Assembly: GCF_003478035.1 (NCBI RefSeq)
Contig: NZ_QUEP01000009.1
Coordinates: forward strand, 421 to 64,420
From: Clostridium sp. OF03-18AA
Lineage (GTDB): Bacteria > Bacillota > Clostridia > Lachnospirales > Lachnospiraceae
Reading direction: 5' to 3'
DNA: 64,000 bases
The notes under the pieces are model-generated. The model ran no database searches. It was given only the letters and a program-made list of their open reading frames with translations, and was not told the DNA's origin. Position numbers and translations under genes: made by a program. Positions 46,701 through 52,366 of this stretch are shown here, in pieces; position 1 is the stretch's first letter; every line of letters begins with the position of its first letter.

Positions 46701-47829
46701 TCAGGGAGCAGATCCGATGCTGATCACAGTGGATCAGTCCGGAACCGTTATCCGTTATGAAGTGGAAAATAAATGGAAACCGGAGGAACGGGCAGCATTT
46801 GGGCGCATCAGGATCAGGAAGACGGATGCGGATGATAAAGATCTGCGGCTTTCCGGTGCCTGGTTTGAAGCTGTCTGTGTACAGACAGGGGAGAAAACTG
46901 TGTTTGCGACTGGTGAAGATGGGATCGCGTTATCGCCGGAACTTTCAATCGGATATCTGGATCATGGAGCCTGGATCATGTATGAATATACAGTTCGGGA
47001 GCTCATGCCGCCTCCGGGATACGGACGCTGTGAAGAAACCTTTTCGGTCGTGTTTGACAGGGAAAAAGAGGATCTGGTCCAGCTGTATGAACTTTCTGTC
47101 GAAAATAAAACGACAAGAGCCGGATTCAGTAAACTGGATCTCACGACAGGGGAAGAACTTCCGGGAGCTTCCCTGGAGTTAAAAACTTCTGATGGAAGGC
47201 TTGTTGATTCCTGGATATCCGAGAAGACTCCGCATCTTGTAGAAGGAAAGCTGACGGCAGGTGAGAACTATATTCTGACAGAAATATCCGCTCCTGACGG
47301 GTACGAGCTCGCGGAATCCATTTCCTTTACAGTGCCGGAGAACGGAAATTTCGTGAAGATCGAGATGACGGATCGAAGAAAGCCGCCGGAGGAACCGGAA
47401 ACACCGACGGAGCCGGAACAGCCGACAGAACCCGATATCCCGACTTTTCCGGAAACACCGACGGAACCGGAAATGCCGGAGACGCCGGAAACACCAACGG
47501 AGCCGGAACGTCCGACGCCATCTGTTCCTGGTGAGAAGCCAAAGAAACCGGTGGAAGCGGAGTGGACAGAGCCTGAGACAGAACCGGAACCGGAACGGAA
47601 AAAAACATATGGGACGATCACGGTACGCTATGAACGGGAATTTTCAGGCAGCGGAAAGGGGCACGTCCACCAAAAAGGCAGGACAGATCTCAGAACCCCG
47701 GAAACGGGAGATACGGGAAGACCAGAGCTTGCAGTAACCGGTCTGTTTGTCGGATTCCTTGGACTCTGGTATCTTCACATAAAAAAGGAGAGAGAAGAAA
47801 GGAACAATGAACATGAGGATGAAAAATGA
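37735..47829 (+). CDS. Giant Cna-B/SpaA-type surface adhesin (3364 residues)
   Basis: A 10-kb single open frame. It has a signal peptide (basic KKKRRR, then a hydrophobic stretch, ending near SEASD). The body contains at least seven Cna-B/SpaA-like modules recognised by their E-box sequences: IKELSRSEGYEL (about 905), LAEIKAPSGYV (2069), LEELEAPDGYV (2602), LEELETPPGYL (2753), LLESKVPDGYQ (2976), VRELMPPPGYG (3085) and LTEISAPDGYEL (3178). Matching Lys-bearing strands such as VRLVKHDDETG (374) and VRIEKLDAETGEP (1934) would form intramolecular isopeptide bonds. A Pro/Glu/Thr stalk (about 3218-3290) leads to TPETG (3321-3325), a hydrophobic segment and a KKEREE tail, a sortase-type signal with Thr where Leu is usual. 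The region between about 930 and 1930 has no domain I recognise. No sortase gene is in the window. Confidence 0.85.
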   Translation: MEKKKRRRWIAGFLAVIMTITGVGIPLPFPSEASDIWPQKSTAPFYCLDGGKGWKKVNRYDMYKFDTMPSPLTETQAKRLFWAYPDNWSALKDAAKKFDPGLYAEIASTTSSANIVKYVKDDAGTKFAWVADNPEIEDRAIAAMEQASSVGLAAGKEAPDAIRGATSEDTAVPFQVLPFSDGPGALDTEFVLGKEFIRDIAKIEPQSVWDNGSTGGNVGWLDASQDKNIAKSVMGTNLYEVTWSGDAIRIHNNGSATANENAVGSSMTDEEKYNKTTVRYKITMRGNSGWYTEGSWNPEYLREWMDFKVCINAPEHQRLYKADMRIIPSDMVFYLVISQDGGEKDERQEYGAETPTLEFQIYRHKETFSADYNVRLVKHDDETGMPLKGSQFYLYERFEDQDKISKADGEGKLAEKNLSFRPWRDFQVFSEGTTNEKGEITYRDTRKYAYEKTYCDGHAAPSWANMPEEQGKGDGKSDAYEEAAEQTRDNNRAAAKQWLELAEACEAEADGGCHFHWLADESVYDEVKEVLESGEADGRSREGAGMMRKNRAASQDAFEGSGCKADCEETYRKFIGLRFTYTWKEIQARSGYILHDLHQDDIPVEMIMTDSSEAGANAEKVSGSSREIAENIWYSGTGSMGENSVSERKIPMVKSTMGNVLRRTASDSEAAAVRATESNAEKKSIFRMLYDLFRGKDQDEEEENGGSDGWGEFEGVGDFADILADAEEDGIRHLNTGDPGKYSHCNGAENCGDAWHVYDHRTEGRIHITKKDLDLFRGESDKYSSYGDTEGDGTLQGAVYGLFAAEDIIHPDAEVAGNGTLTNTGIVYRKNDLVAAASTDQDGNADFLCYTVKPGMEYDYGEGKISKRNDISWNGPENLYQKNTEKTGNCWIGRPLILGKYYIKELSRSEGYELSVNGMEQQITNRGSGYDVPDSVTDANGTAVVTMPELAAAMEGDDGSGKGYDELAFTVSSSGTAGENGDGGYEILACGFPEGTKFYRVDTGEELVTGPHVTGTETVIVKDAAGRTIWKQAESDSSDLLYQPERNAAGKITGQEPVIRMEPQILKVEQIPEKIPMRLENLSVDEDDERFQAKLEECDLSDETADAFLFLKAQTEEILGKNGYDVPVTAGGIRSMETAPIYNRGVKKGQTDVWGMTTEPGETAKKTVYGAAVQEISVTCKKNDSILDLMQNIFTWYQEHPQWNFGGIDMIRREGDHYQITLYAGASSIGNRRFFTSKTENGRKTVDCVYAVYEDPVNLRWVYQEYKNSGKYRFQVDRQYMLGNGRGRRYYLDATLTPVMMPGTDGKLTEIMHQVMVYHKKGEDVIDYLSGDPAHGYRVPLTKTEDKIEITTEKEVVEKDVELPDVVREEKNGVYRIHIKTAGKDSFGKEFNDKKTSLTLNFTAKLPEKSHVLTEKEIRMLGNANVRGYRAGDRIGYAEYLVRFSGAALAASVSKNRDLSNTYIIAKRLIYRGQDKISEDGDTGLTPAIVLERPVKQKIRVEKKTDDGENIGNFRFKIYLKSNLERIFCTKDGEISWADKNGNPVQIEEYREHFPELVQKIYTRKEIRQVLETVERRKDSDQGEGTIHEYNYEKFFAAIRTADTDRWKRKGKLWNTSFKPFASSLISGKKNEINTSEYAKENTKRSDAVRQFAIDWYLKEEMENLQYKESKYPDEQYDHAFFLAIQKAEEYLQPFFRYDLGKIYAIAWDSEEDGGSDGDQTTLTVQKKNGETKEEAAAAVSEYLPYGEYVIAEEQPYAPELLDFKNRHYEIDAPKGIFLPEAAGQSGDDQRENYIYKRAYSPWDLAKKYLIRFNEEWDKNQQQELREYVISAHSNDGDFEVYPYGLSEKAKTGHYEPYGNGKVGRYYHYRSDSEYGAKTDGKETMTGVKTARNGEYAPMLVPWSIVDPNEQKDDKSWTGYGEKSFLDRKYYADVRIEKLDAETGEPILYDDAVFGIYRAERNEAENGDGAVTCYTADTMILGSRYFLEAMGAKEIRPFARKAPGAGELFYGTVPAGTPVCHEEDLVSFTDRDGLQAGTLLAIPTIRDIAEKGILQATGYAKTPNPLPAGVYVLAEIKAPSGYVRSGPVAVEIYSDRILYSGGWTEEKTAASVYGYEQDPKGIHPKNVTDTARIYAENTATILEVSKTKTIDTTRGMKVSGRVEGTISELRAQYGLENLDLAYDHAGIYQGFGWKKGTLEILEERKHAGERVELVYENGVFQGYGYVTKRLETADHENPYVTGAKLALYDAIRVETTGDSEDYAFEGVEVTRDRNGNVTDIVVKEGYAGEKQEFSREPGSENDTRGEGIWKLRTVKRPDTPVLLYDLGNLDVITKGKDGTLYGYDREGRRQKITFDTRSIYALKNGKPVFEVSGGDFSKLVYDRKSKAFTSMDPETTLFHLDSFLCRDAETDPYTGLAYVRKMEIGRYGRERPVFYVWPVVKETDSSGNLIGRRKILTGRPAEIAEETENAYITGTWNPKTGRFEKKMEPVLDEFGLVKYYPESGAVYKKGESVYDRDGDYVTYRYEDLLEMENRAAYHLNRREDLLDVGDPEDEADDVPLKHRKGEVWIIPNVWVSGEKTIQDGSTDEETDGQSDLLRRVIPGSYILEELEAPDGYVRALPAAVEVNETKEIQRVVLSDEKTKVEIAKTDGTESYVQNIENGTDSQNKENGTEIRGSYDQKFVKGAKLALFKAKRVNSADHEKYPKGYYLVKAEETPAVWSSEDPLDNHKVPVTALWITDGKPKYFEGIPVGNYILEELETPPGYLPASMEITVEETKELQSFVLKDDHTKLEILKFERNTSGEKEALSWPASPEFVLCEADLDENGEVKMENGTYGYRKDRIADSWKADDLSEYLPAVPEAYEKMFGEYGNGFEQFSWRKEITGRVISGEARLLENKETEDQGIILQLWELSDGSRMQVSVSANGNPEKLTQNGQPSPAFEYQFRYRSGFSGSFPEVTSYDTRGGLHRIDRLPEGKYVLLESKVPDGYQGADPMLITVDQSGTVIRYEVENKWKPEERAAFGRIRIRKTDADDKDLRLSGAWFEAVCVQTGEKTVFATGEDGIALSPELSIGYLDHGAWIMYEYTVRELMPPPGYGRCEETFSVVFDREKEDLVQLYELSVENKTTRAGFSKLDLTTGEELPGASLELKTSDGRLVDSWISEKTPHLVEGKLTAGENYILTEISAPDGYELAESISFTVPENGNFVKIEMTDRRKPPEEPETPTEPEQPTEPDIPTFPETPTEPEMPETPETPTEPERPTPSVPGEKPKKPVEAEWTEPETEPEPERKKTYGTITVRYEREFSGSGKGHVHQKGRTDLRTPETGDTGRPELAVTGLFVGFLGLWYLHIKKEREERNNEHEDEK

Positions 47830-48871
47830 TGGAAGCCGGAAAATCCGGCTTCCGGTCAGAAAAATATTCGGATTTTTAGGAATGGAGGCAGTTCTCTTAT
47901 GTGTATCTTTTTTCATGCCTGCATTCGCGGAAAAATTGCCGTCAGAGGAAAGAAAGCTGCAGGTGGAAGAAACTCTGTCCGGAGAAGAGACATCGCCTGC
48001 GGAGAAAAAAAGAGAAGAAAAAGAGACTCTGACGTATGAAAGCCCCATATTTACGGGTGGGGGAGAGGAATTTCTACCGGAAGAGACAAGGACCGAGGGC
48101 GAAAAAGAATACCGTCTGGTATCAACGCGAATCCGAAACGCAAAGAAAACAGGAGAAATGACGTATGCCCAGGTGACAATCCCATATGATCTGGAAGGAG
48201 ATGATACAGTGCCGGAGACAGCGGATGTTCCCCTGATCGATGAGGAGTCCGGCACAGAGTTTGAGCGGGAGCTTTCTCTTGTGGATGTGGAAGAAATATC
48301 GAGAGAATGGTCAGATACCTTTTCTTTTCCGGTCACGGTTTCCGGGTATGGAGCAGACTCATTTTATCTGGGAGATATGGAGATCCCCGGGAATGCGGAT
48401 CTTGCTGACTACGGAGAAAAACTTCTGGATCTCGCCGGACTGTCCCGGGAGTATTACCGGGTAGACCGCGTGGAGTGGGACGGCGAACCTTATGAAGATG
48501 GGGAGGTGATATGCAGAAACGCAGCCGCAGTTGGAAGCAAACTGGTCCGAAACGTAAAAGCGAAGTACGGCGGTCAGATCCGGACACCGGATCTGGAAGG
48601 AAAGCAGTATATTGGAATTTATGAGGAAGTTCTCCCGGAAACGGAAGATGAGACAGGGATCGAACCAGAGCCGGAGATCATGAGCCAGCCGGAAACGATC
48701 CCGGATACTTCCGAAGAAACTGTACAGGCAAGTCTCGCAGAGCGGATCATTGAATGGCTGGAGAGCCATATCACGACGATAACGGTGAGTTTTGTAAGTG
48801 TACTTTTACTGGCAGCGGGAATCTGGCTGTTTGTGAAAAGCGGAAAAAAGCCAGGGCGTCAGTCACCCTAG
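47807..48871 (+). CDS. Membrane-anchored extracellular protein, companion of the giant adhesin
   Basis: A 354-residue protein with an N-terminal signal (basic RLPVRK, hydrophobic region, AFA cleavage site near residue 38) and a C-terminal membrane segment (about 320-343, VSFVSVLLLAAGIWLFV) followed by a basic tail KSGKKPGRQ. It is therefore a single-pass protein with a large outside domain. That domain carries acidic linkers and a beta-rich core (SFPVTVSGYGADSFYLG). No family is recognised. The start overlaps the last 23 bases of the giant adhesin gene, so the two are co-translated and probably work together, for example as anchor or assembly factor. It lacks an LPxTG-type signal. Confidence 0.65.
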   Translation: MNMRMKNDGSRKIRLPVRKIFGFLGMEAVLLCVSFFMPAFAEKLPSEERKLQVEETLSGEETSPAEKKREEKETLTYESPIFTGGGEEFLPEETRTEGEKEYRLVSTRIRNAKKTGEMTYAQVTIPYDLEGDDTVPETADVPLIDEESGTEFERELSLVDVEEISREWSDTFSFPVTVSGYGADSFYLGDMEIPGNADLADYGEKLLDLAGLSREYYRVDRVEWDGEPYEDGEVICRNAAAVGSKLVRNVKAKYGGQIRTPDLEGKQYIGIYEEVLPETEDETGIEPEPEIMSQPETIPDTSEETVQASLAERIIEWLESHITTITVSFVSVLLLAAGIWLFVKSGKKPGRQSP

Positions 48872-49219
48872 CTTTTCCTGCCAGTCTTTTTCCTTAAAAC
48901 CGGTGAGAACAAAGGAGTCACCGATCACTAACGGACGTTTTACGAGCATGCCGTCAGTTGCCAGAAGGGCAATCTGTTCTTCCTCGCTCATAGTCGGGAG
49001 TTTATCTTTCAGTCCCATGGATTTATAGAGAAGTCCGCTGGTGTTAAAGAATTTTTTTAACGGAAGTCCGCTCATTTTGTACCATTCTGTCAGTTCTGCC
49101 ACACTGGGATTATTTTCCTTGATATGGCGGCTGGTATAAGATACCTGGTGCTCATCGAGCCAGCGCTTTGCCTTTTGACAGGTGGAACACGGCGGATATT
49201 CGAGAAAAAGAATATTCAT
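48863..49219 (-). CDS. ArsC/Spx family thioredoxin-like protein
   Basis: A 118-residue thioredoxin-fold protein of the ArsC/Spx/YffB family. CSTCQKAKRWLDE is the N-terminal redox motif (CxxC), FNTSGLLYKSMGL and DGMLVKRPLVIG are family motifs. Whether it reduces arsenate or acts as a regulator cannot be told. The ATG at 49219 has GGAGGTG eight bases upstream; an in-frame ATG 18 bases further upstream contains that ribosome site. It overlaps the end of the preceding plus-strand gene by nine bases, tail to tail. Confidence 0.85.
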   Translation of the reverse strand: MNILFLEYPPCSTCQKAKRWLDEHQVSYTSRHIKENNPSVAELTEWYKMSGLPLKKFFNTSGLLYKSMGLKDKLPTMSEEEQIALLATDGMLVKRPLVIGDSFVLTGFKEKDWQEKLG

Positions 49220-49308
49220 AGTGAAAAACACCTCCATGTGCTTAGTATAATGGATTTTTCCGGAGAATACAATGAAAAGGAGAAGATGTTGATCGGGCGG
49301 AAAGAAAT

Positions 49309-49842
49309 ATGGATATTCTGATCTTTCTTTCAGAGTTTATGGTACCGCTCACGGTATTTTATATCGTCGGTTCCGGAATCCTTGCAAAACGACCGGTGTT
49401 CGATGATTTTCTGGATGGCGCAAAGGAAGGAATGCACACTGTGGCGGATGTACTTCCGACTCTGATCGGACTGATGACAGCGGTGGGAGTTTTAAGAGCT
49501 TCGGGGATTCTTGAAGCAGTATCGGAACTTCTGAAGATTCCCGCCGCACTCTGCCATATCCCTGTTCCGGTAATCCCGATCATTCTGGTGAGGATCGTAT
49601 CCAGCTCTGCAGCCGTTGGTCTGATCCTTGACATCTTTAAAGAATATGGGCCGGATTCTCTGGTCGGAAATATGGTTTCTATCATGATGGGGTGTACGGA
49701 GACAGTGTTTTATACCATGAGTGTGTATTTTATGTCTGCACATATCCGAAAGACACGCTGGACATTGCCTGGAGCTCTTGCTGCAACAGCGGCTGGGATC
49801 GCTGCAAGTATCTTTTTGACGGGGCAATTATTCCATACCTGA
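49309..49842 (+). CDS. spmB: Spore maturation protein B (SpmB)
   Basis: A 177-residue membrane protein of the nucleoside-recognition (Gate) family. FDDFLDGAKEGMHTVADVLPTLIGLMTAVGVLRASG, in shortened form, and VRIVSSSAAVGLILDIFKEYGPDS are the SpmB signatures, with the MMGCTETVFYTMSVYF motif. In Bacillus SpmA and SpmB act together in spore core dehydration and their genes are adjacent. Here spmA is 26 kb upstream. The gene is followed by a repeat copy and the FabT-like regulator. Confidence 0.9.
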   Translation: MDILIFLSEFMVPLTVFYIVGSGILAKRPVFDDFLDGAKEGMHTVADVLPTLIGLMTAVGVLRASGILEAVSELLKIPAALCHIPVPVIPIILVRIVSSSAAVGLILDIFKEYGPDSLVGNMVSIMMGCTETVFYTMSVYFMSAHIRKTRWTLPGALAATAAGIAASIFLTGQLFHT

Positions 49843-49853
49843 TACAGCCGGGG

Positions 49854-49915
49854 CGGAATGCGAAGCATCGGCATAATCTTGTTACAGCCCGGCGGTGGGG
49901 CGTCCGTGTACTGTA
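49854..49915. repeat. Dispersed intergenic repeat, copy C
   Basis: Closely similar to the second half of copy B (19149-19212): both run from CGGAATGCG-AGCATCGGCA through ATC-TGTTA to CCGTGTACTGTA. It lies directly behind spmB. Confidence 0.6.
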
Positions 49916-49956
49916 GTGTATTTTCACAGAAAAAGCGGAAAACCGGAGAAAATCGG

Positions 49957-49985
49957 TTGTGTCGTGAATTGGAATCGTTTATAAT
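49957..49985 (+). promoter_or_regulatory. Promoter of the FabT-like regulator gene
   Basis: TTGTGT (49957-49962), 17-base spacer, consensus TATAAT (49980-49985). No TTTGA/TCAAA palindrome is present here, so autoregulation through that site is not visible. Confidence 0.6.
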
Positions 49986-50071
49986 AAAAGCCGTAAAAAA
50001 CAAAAGATCCGGGGCGTCAGGAAGATCGGATATTGCGGTTGGACAGCCCAGAGAGGAAGAGGATTCCACGG

Positions 50072-50533
50072 TTGGACGATTATAAAGTATTGAACGAGAT
50101 CCTGGTGAGACTGTTCCGCAGTATCATGGACGTTGAGGAGAAGGCGATCATCACCCAGGAGTTCCAGGATATAACAAACAATGATATGCATGTGATCGAG
50201 GCCATCGGTATGGGAACACCGAAAAACATGTCATCGATCGCAAAAGAACTCTCTGTCACGGTAGGCACCCTGACGATCGCGATGAACAGCCTGGTAAAAA
50301 AAGGGTATGTGAAGAGGGAACGTGGGGAGGAAGACCGCAGGGTCGTATATATCTCGCTTTCGGATAAGGGAAAGAAAGCGTTTATCCACCATGCGAGATT
50401 CCATAAAGAAATGATCACCTCGATCCTGGATGAATTTGACGAGGATGAGAAAAAGATCCTGATCCGTGGACTCACGAAGCTGGACAACTGGTTTCGGGAT
50501 AAGGAAGAAGAGAACAAAACAGGACGGGAATAA
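50072..50533 (+). CDS. fabT: MarR-family regulator, FabT-like
   Basis: A 153-residue winged-helix regulator. It follows the streptococcal FabT pattern closely: DMHVIEAIG, IAKELSVTVGTLTIAMNSLVKKGYV (recognition helix), DRRVVYISLSDKGKKA and FHKEMITSILDEFDEDE. FabT represses fatty acid synthesis when bound to acyl-ACP. I choose the TTG at 50072 (MDDYKVLNEI) because GAGGAAGAG lies about nine bases upstream; a longer frame from 50033 has no such site. A candidate FabT operator precedes fabH at 11107. Confidence 0.8.
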   Translation: MDDYKVLNEILVRLFRSIMDVEEKAIITQEFQDITNNDMHVIEAIGMGTPKNMSSIAKELSVTVGTLTIAMNSLVKKGYVKRERGEEDRRVVYISLSDKGKKAFIHHARFHKEMITSILDEFDEDEKKILIRGLTKLDNWFRDKEEENKTGRE

Positions 50534-50584
50534 AATGCGCACTGCACGATCGCTGTTTCAGCGAGAAGTCAGGTGCGTATTTTT
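50534..50584 (+). terminator. Terminator after the FabT-like gene
   Basis: Outer stem ATGCGCACTG/CAGGTGCGTAT, inner perfect stem TCGCTG/CAGCGA with loop TTT, followed by TTTTT. Confidence 0.75.
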
Positions 50585-50693
50585 AATTTGCGCGAGACCT
50601 TGGCGACTGTCGTGATAGCAGAGAGAAAGCAATAAAAAGTTGAATTAAAAAAGTAAAGTATATATAAATATAACTTAAAAATATTAAGCAAAG

Positions 50694-51478
50694 TTGATAA
50701 AAACAATATTTAATCTTCCGGCGGATGATGTGGACCGGGTTTCCGGTCTGGACGATGTCACGGTTTACTCCACACAGCAGGGGACCATTGCACCGATCAT
50801 CAATCATAAAGAAGGGCTCTGCGCGAATCAGTGGTTCCGTCAGGCGGTCAGCTATGCACTTGATTATGAGGAAGTCATGACGGCAACCTATGGGGCCAAT
50901 GGCTTTACGATGGGGTCTTGCTACATGGATGAAGCACAGCCGTTCTGGTACACGGATGCCGGATCTGAGGAATACAATGTACACGATCCGGAAAAGGCGA
51001 AAGAGATCCTGAAGGAACATGGATATGATGGAACTCCGCTGAGACTGACAGCAGCGACCCTGAATAAGATGGATTATATGGCAGTGACCATGCAGTCAGT
51101 CGGAGCTGGAAGAAGTCGGCATCCCGGTGGAACTGAATATCGTAGACTGGCCGACACTCCAGGCGCAGAGCACCGATCCGACAGCATATGATAACATTCT
51201 CCCAGGTGCCGATTCCGTCCTTGAAACTCTATTTTGGACCGAACTACGCTGGCTGGAATGATGATGAGACGCTTCAGAGCCTTTTAAATGACATGAACAC
51301 GGCAACAAACATGGACGATGCGAAAGCAGCATGGGATAAAGTTCAGGAATATTCCTGGCAGTATCTGGCAGTTCTCAACTTTGGTCATTATATTGCAAAC
51401 TATGCATGGAATGATCATGTAAAAGGCTTAAATAATTACAGCGGACTCTACTTCTGGAATGCGGGATACGTAGAGTAG
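50694..51478 (+). pseudogene. Decayed substrate-binding protein gene (SBP family 5)
   Basis: Remnant of a peptide/nickel-type binding protein. One frame reads ANQWFRQAVSYALDYEEVM and DPEKAKEILKEHGYDGTPL, standard family-5 stretches, then goes out of frame near 51110. A second frame continues (EEVGIPVELNIVDWPTLQ) to about 51195, and a third carries the end (SQVPIPSLKLYFGPNYAGW). So there are two frameshifts. The N-terminal half with the signal peptide is missing, replaced by AT-rich sequence. It is not a copy of the binding protein at 23329: the C-termini differ. Confidence 0.8.
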
Positions 51479-51501
51479 ATCAGCACAAAGATCCGGATAA
51501 A

Positions 51502-51543
51502 AATACCTGGCAGAGATGGATCGCTTCACTCTGACCAGGTATT
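51502..51543. terminator. Terminator hairpin
   Basis: Stem AATACCTGGCAGAG pairs with CTCTGACCAGGTATT around a 13-base loop, one bulge. It separates the pseudogene from the minus-strand nitroreductase gene. Confidence 0.6.
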
Positions 51544-51612
51544 TATGTGTCTGTAACTGTATGTGTATAAAGACTGGCACCGCGGTAAACAGCAGCGCCG
51601 GAAAGCTTTCGA

Positions 51613-52134
51613 TTATTCGATATAGGCAACTTTTCCGATCCGCTCTTTCGGCTGGATCACAGTATCCGGATCCGGATAGCCTAACGCAGCCATCCCATAG
51701 ACTACATGATTGGCTGGAACACCAAAATCATTTAAGATGTCACGGATTGCCGGAGTATCGCAGATATTCTGGAGCTGGTTGATCCAGACAGAGCCGACTC
51801 CGTAGGAATTGGCAGCTAAAAAGATATTTTCGAGAGCGCAGGCATCATCTTCTTTTCCCCAGTTACTGTCGCGCAGATTGGACGGTATGATGATGGCAGC
51901 CGGGCAGTACAGATCATATCCCGGGCGGTTTAATGTGGTTTTGATCGCCTCAGCCAGACGTTTGATGGCATTCTTATTTGTCACCACCGTAAATTTCCAG
52001 GTCTGTTTTCCCATACCGCTCGGCGCGTGGAGAGCTGCCTGTACCAGATCATCAAGGATCTCTCTGGAGATTGGAGTGTCGGTGAATTTACGGATGCTTC
52101 TTCTCGTAAGGATATTGTTCATGACTTCGTTCAT
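51613..52134 (-). CDS. Nitroreductase family protein
   Basis: A 173-residue FMN-dependent oxidoreductase fold. RRSIRKFTDTPISREILDDLVQAALHAPSG is, in part, the family start (RRSIR, APSG), and the C-terminal GYPDPD and KERIGKVAY bind FMN. It is shorter than many members. The substrate cannot be inferred. The start codon is preceded by AGGAGGAAC. It faces away from the sodium symporter gene; the gap between the two is AT-rich and probably holds both promoters. Confidence 0.87.
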   Translation of the reverse strand: MNEVMNNILTRRSIRKFTDTPISREILDDLVQAALHAPSGMGKQTWKFTVVTNKNAIKRLAEAIKTTLNRPGYDLYCPAAIIIPSNLRDSNWGKEDDACALENIFLAANSYGVGSVWINQLQNICDTPAIRDILNDFGVPANHVVYGMAALGYPDPDTVIQPKERIGKVAYIE

Positions 52135-52366
52135 TGAGATGTTCCTCCTGTCAAAATCAGAATGTAAAAAGTTTCGGGAAACATATACCGATTTATTTTA
52201 TCATATTAGTCGTCAAAACTCCAGAGACCTTAAGAGAAAATTGAAAGAAAAAATAGAAATAATAAACAAAATTAAATATCAATTCCGATTTTTCCTATCA
52301 CATTTTCACTACTGGTGATATCATATGCCCATAATAATAAATTTCCAAACAGAAAGGGGTAATTGT

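Noticed and set aside
48630..48660. Sortase motif LPETE in the 354-residue companion
   Set aside because: It is followed by an acidic linker, not a hydrophobic anchor; the real anchor is 70 residues later and lacks an LPxTG.
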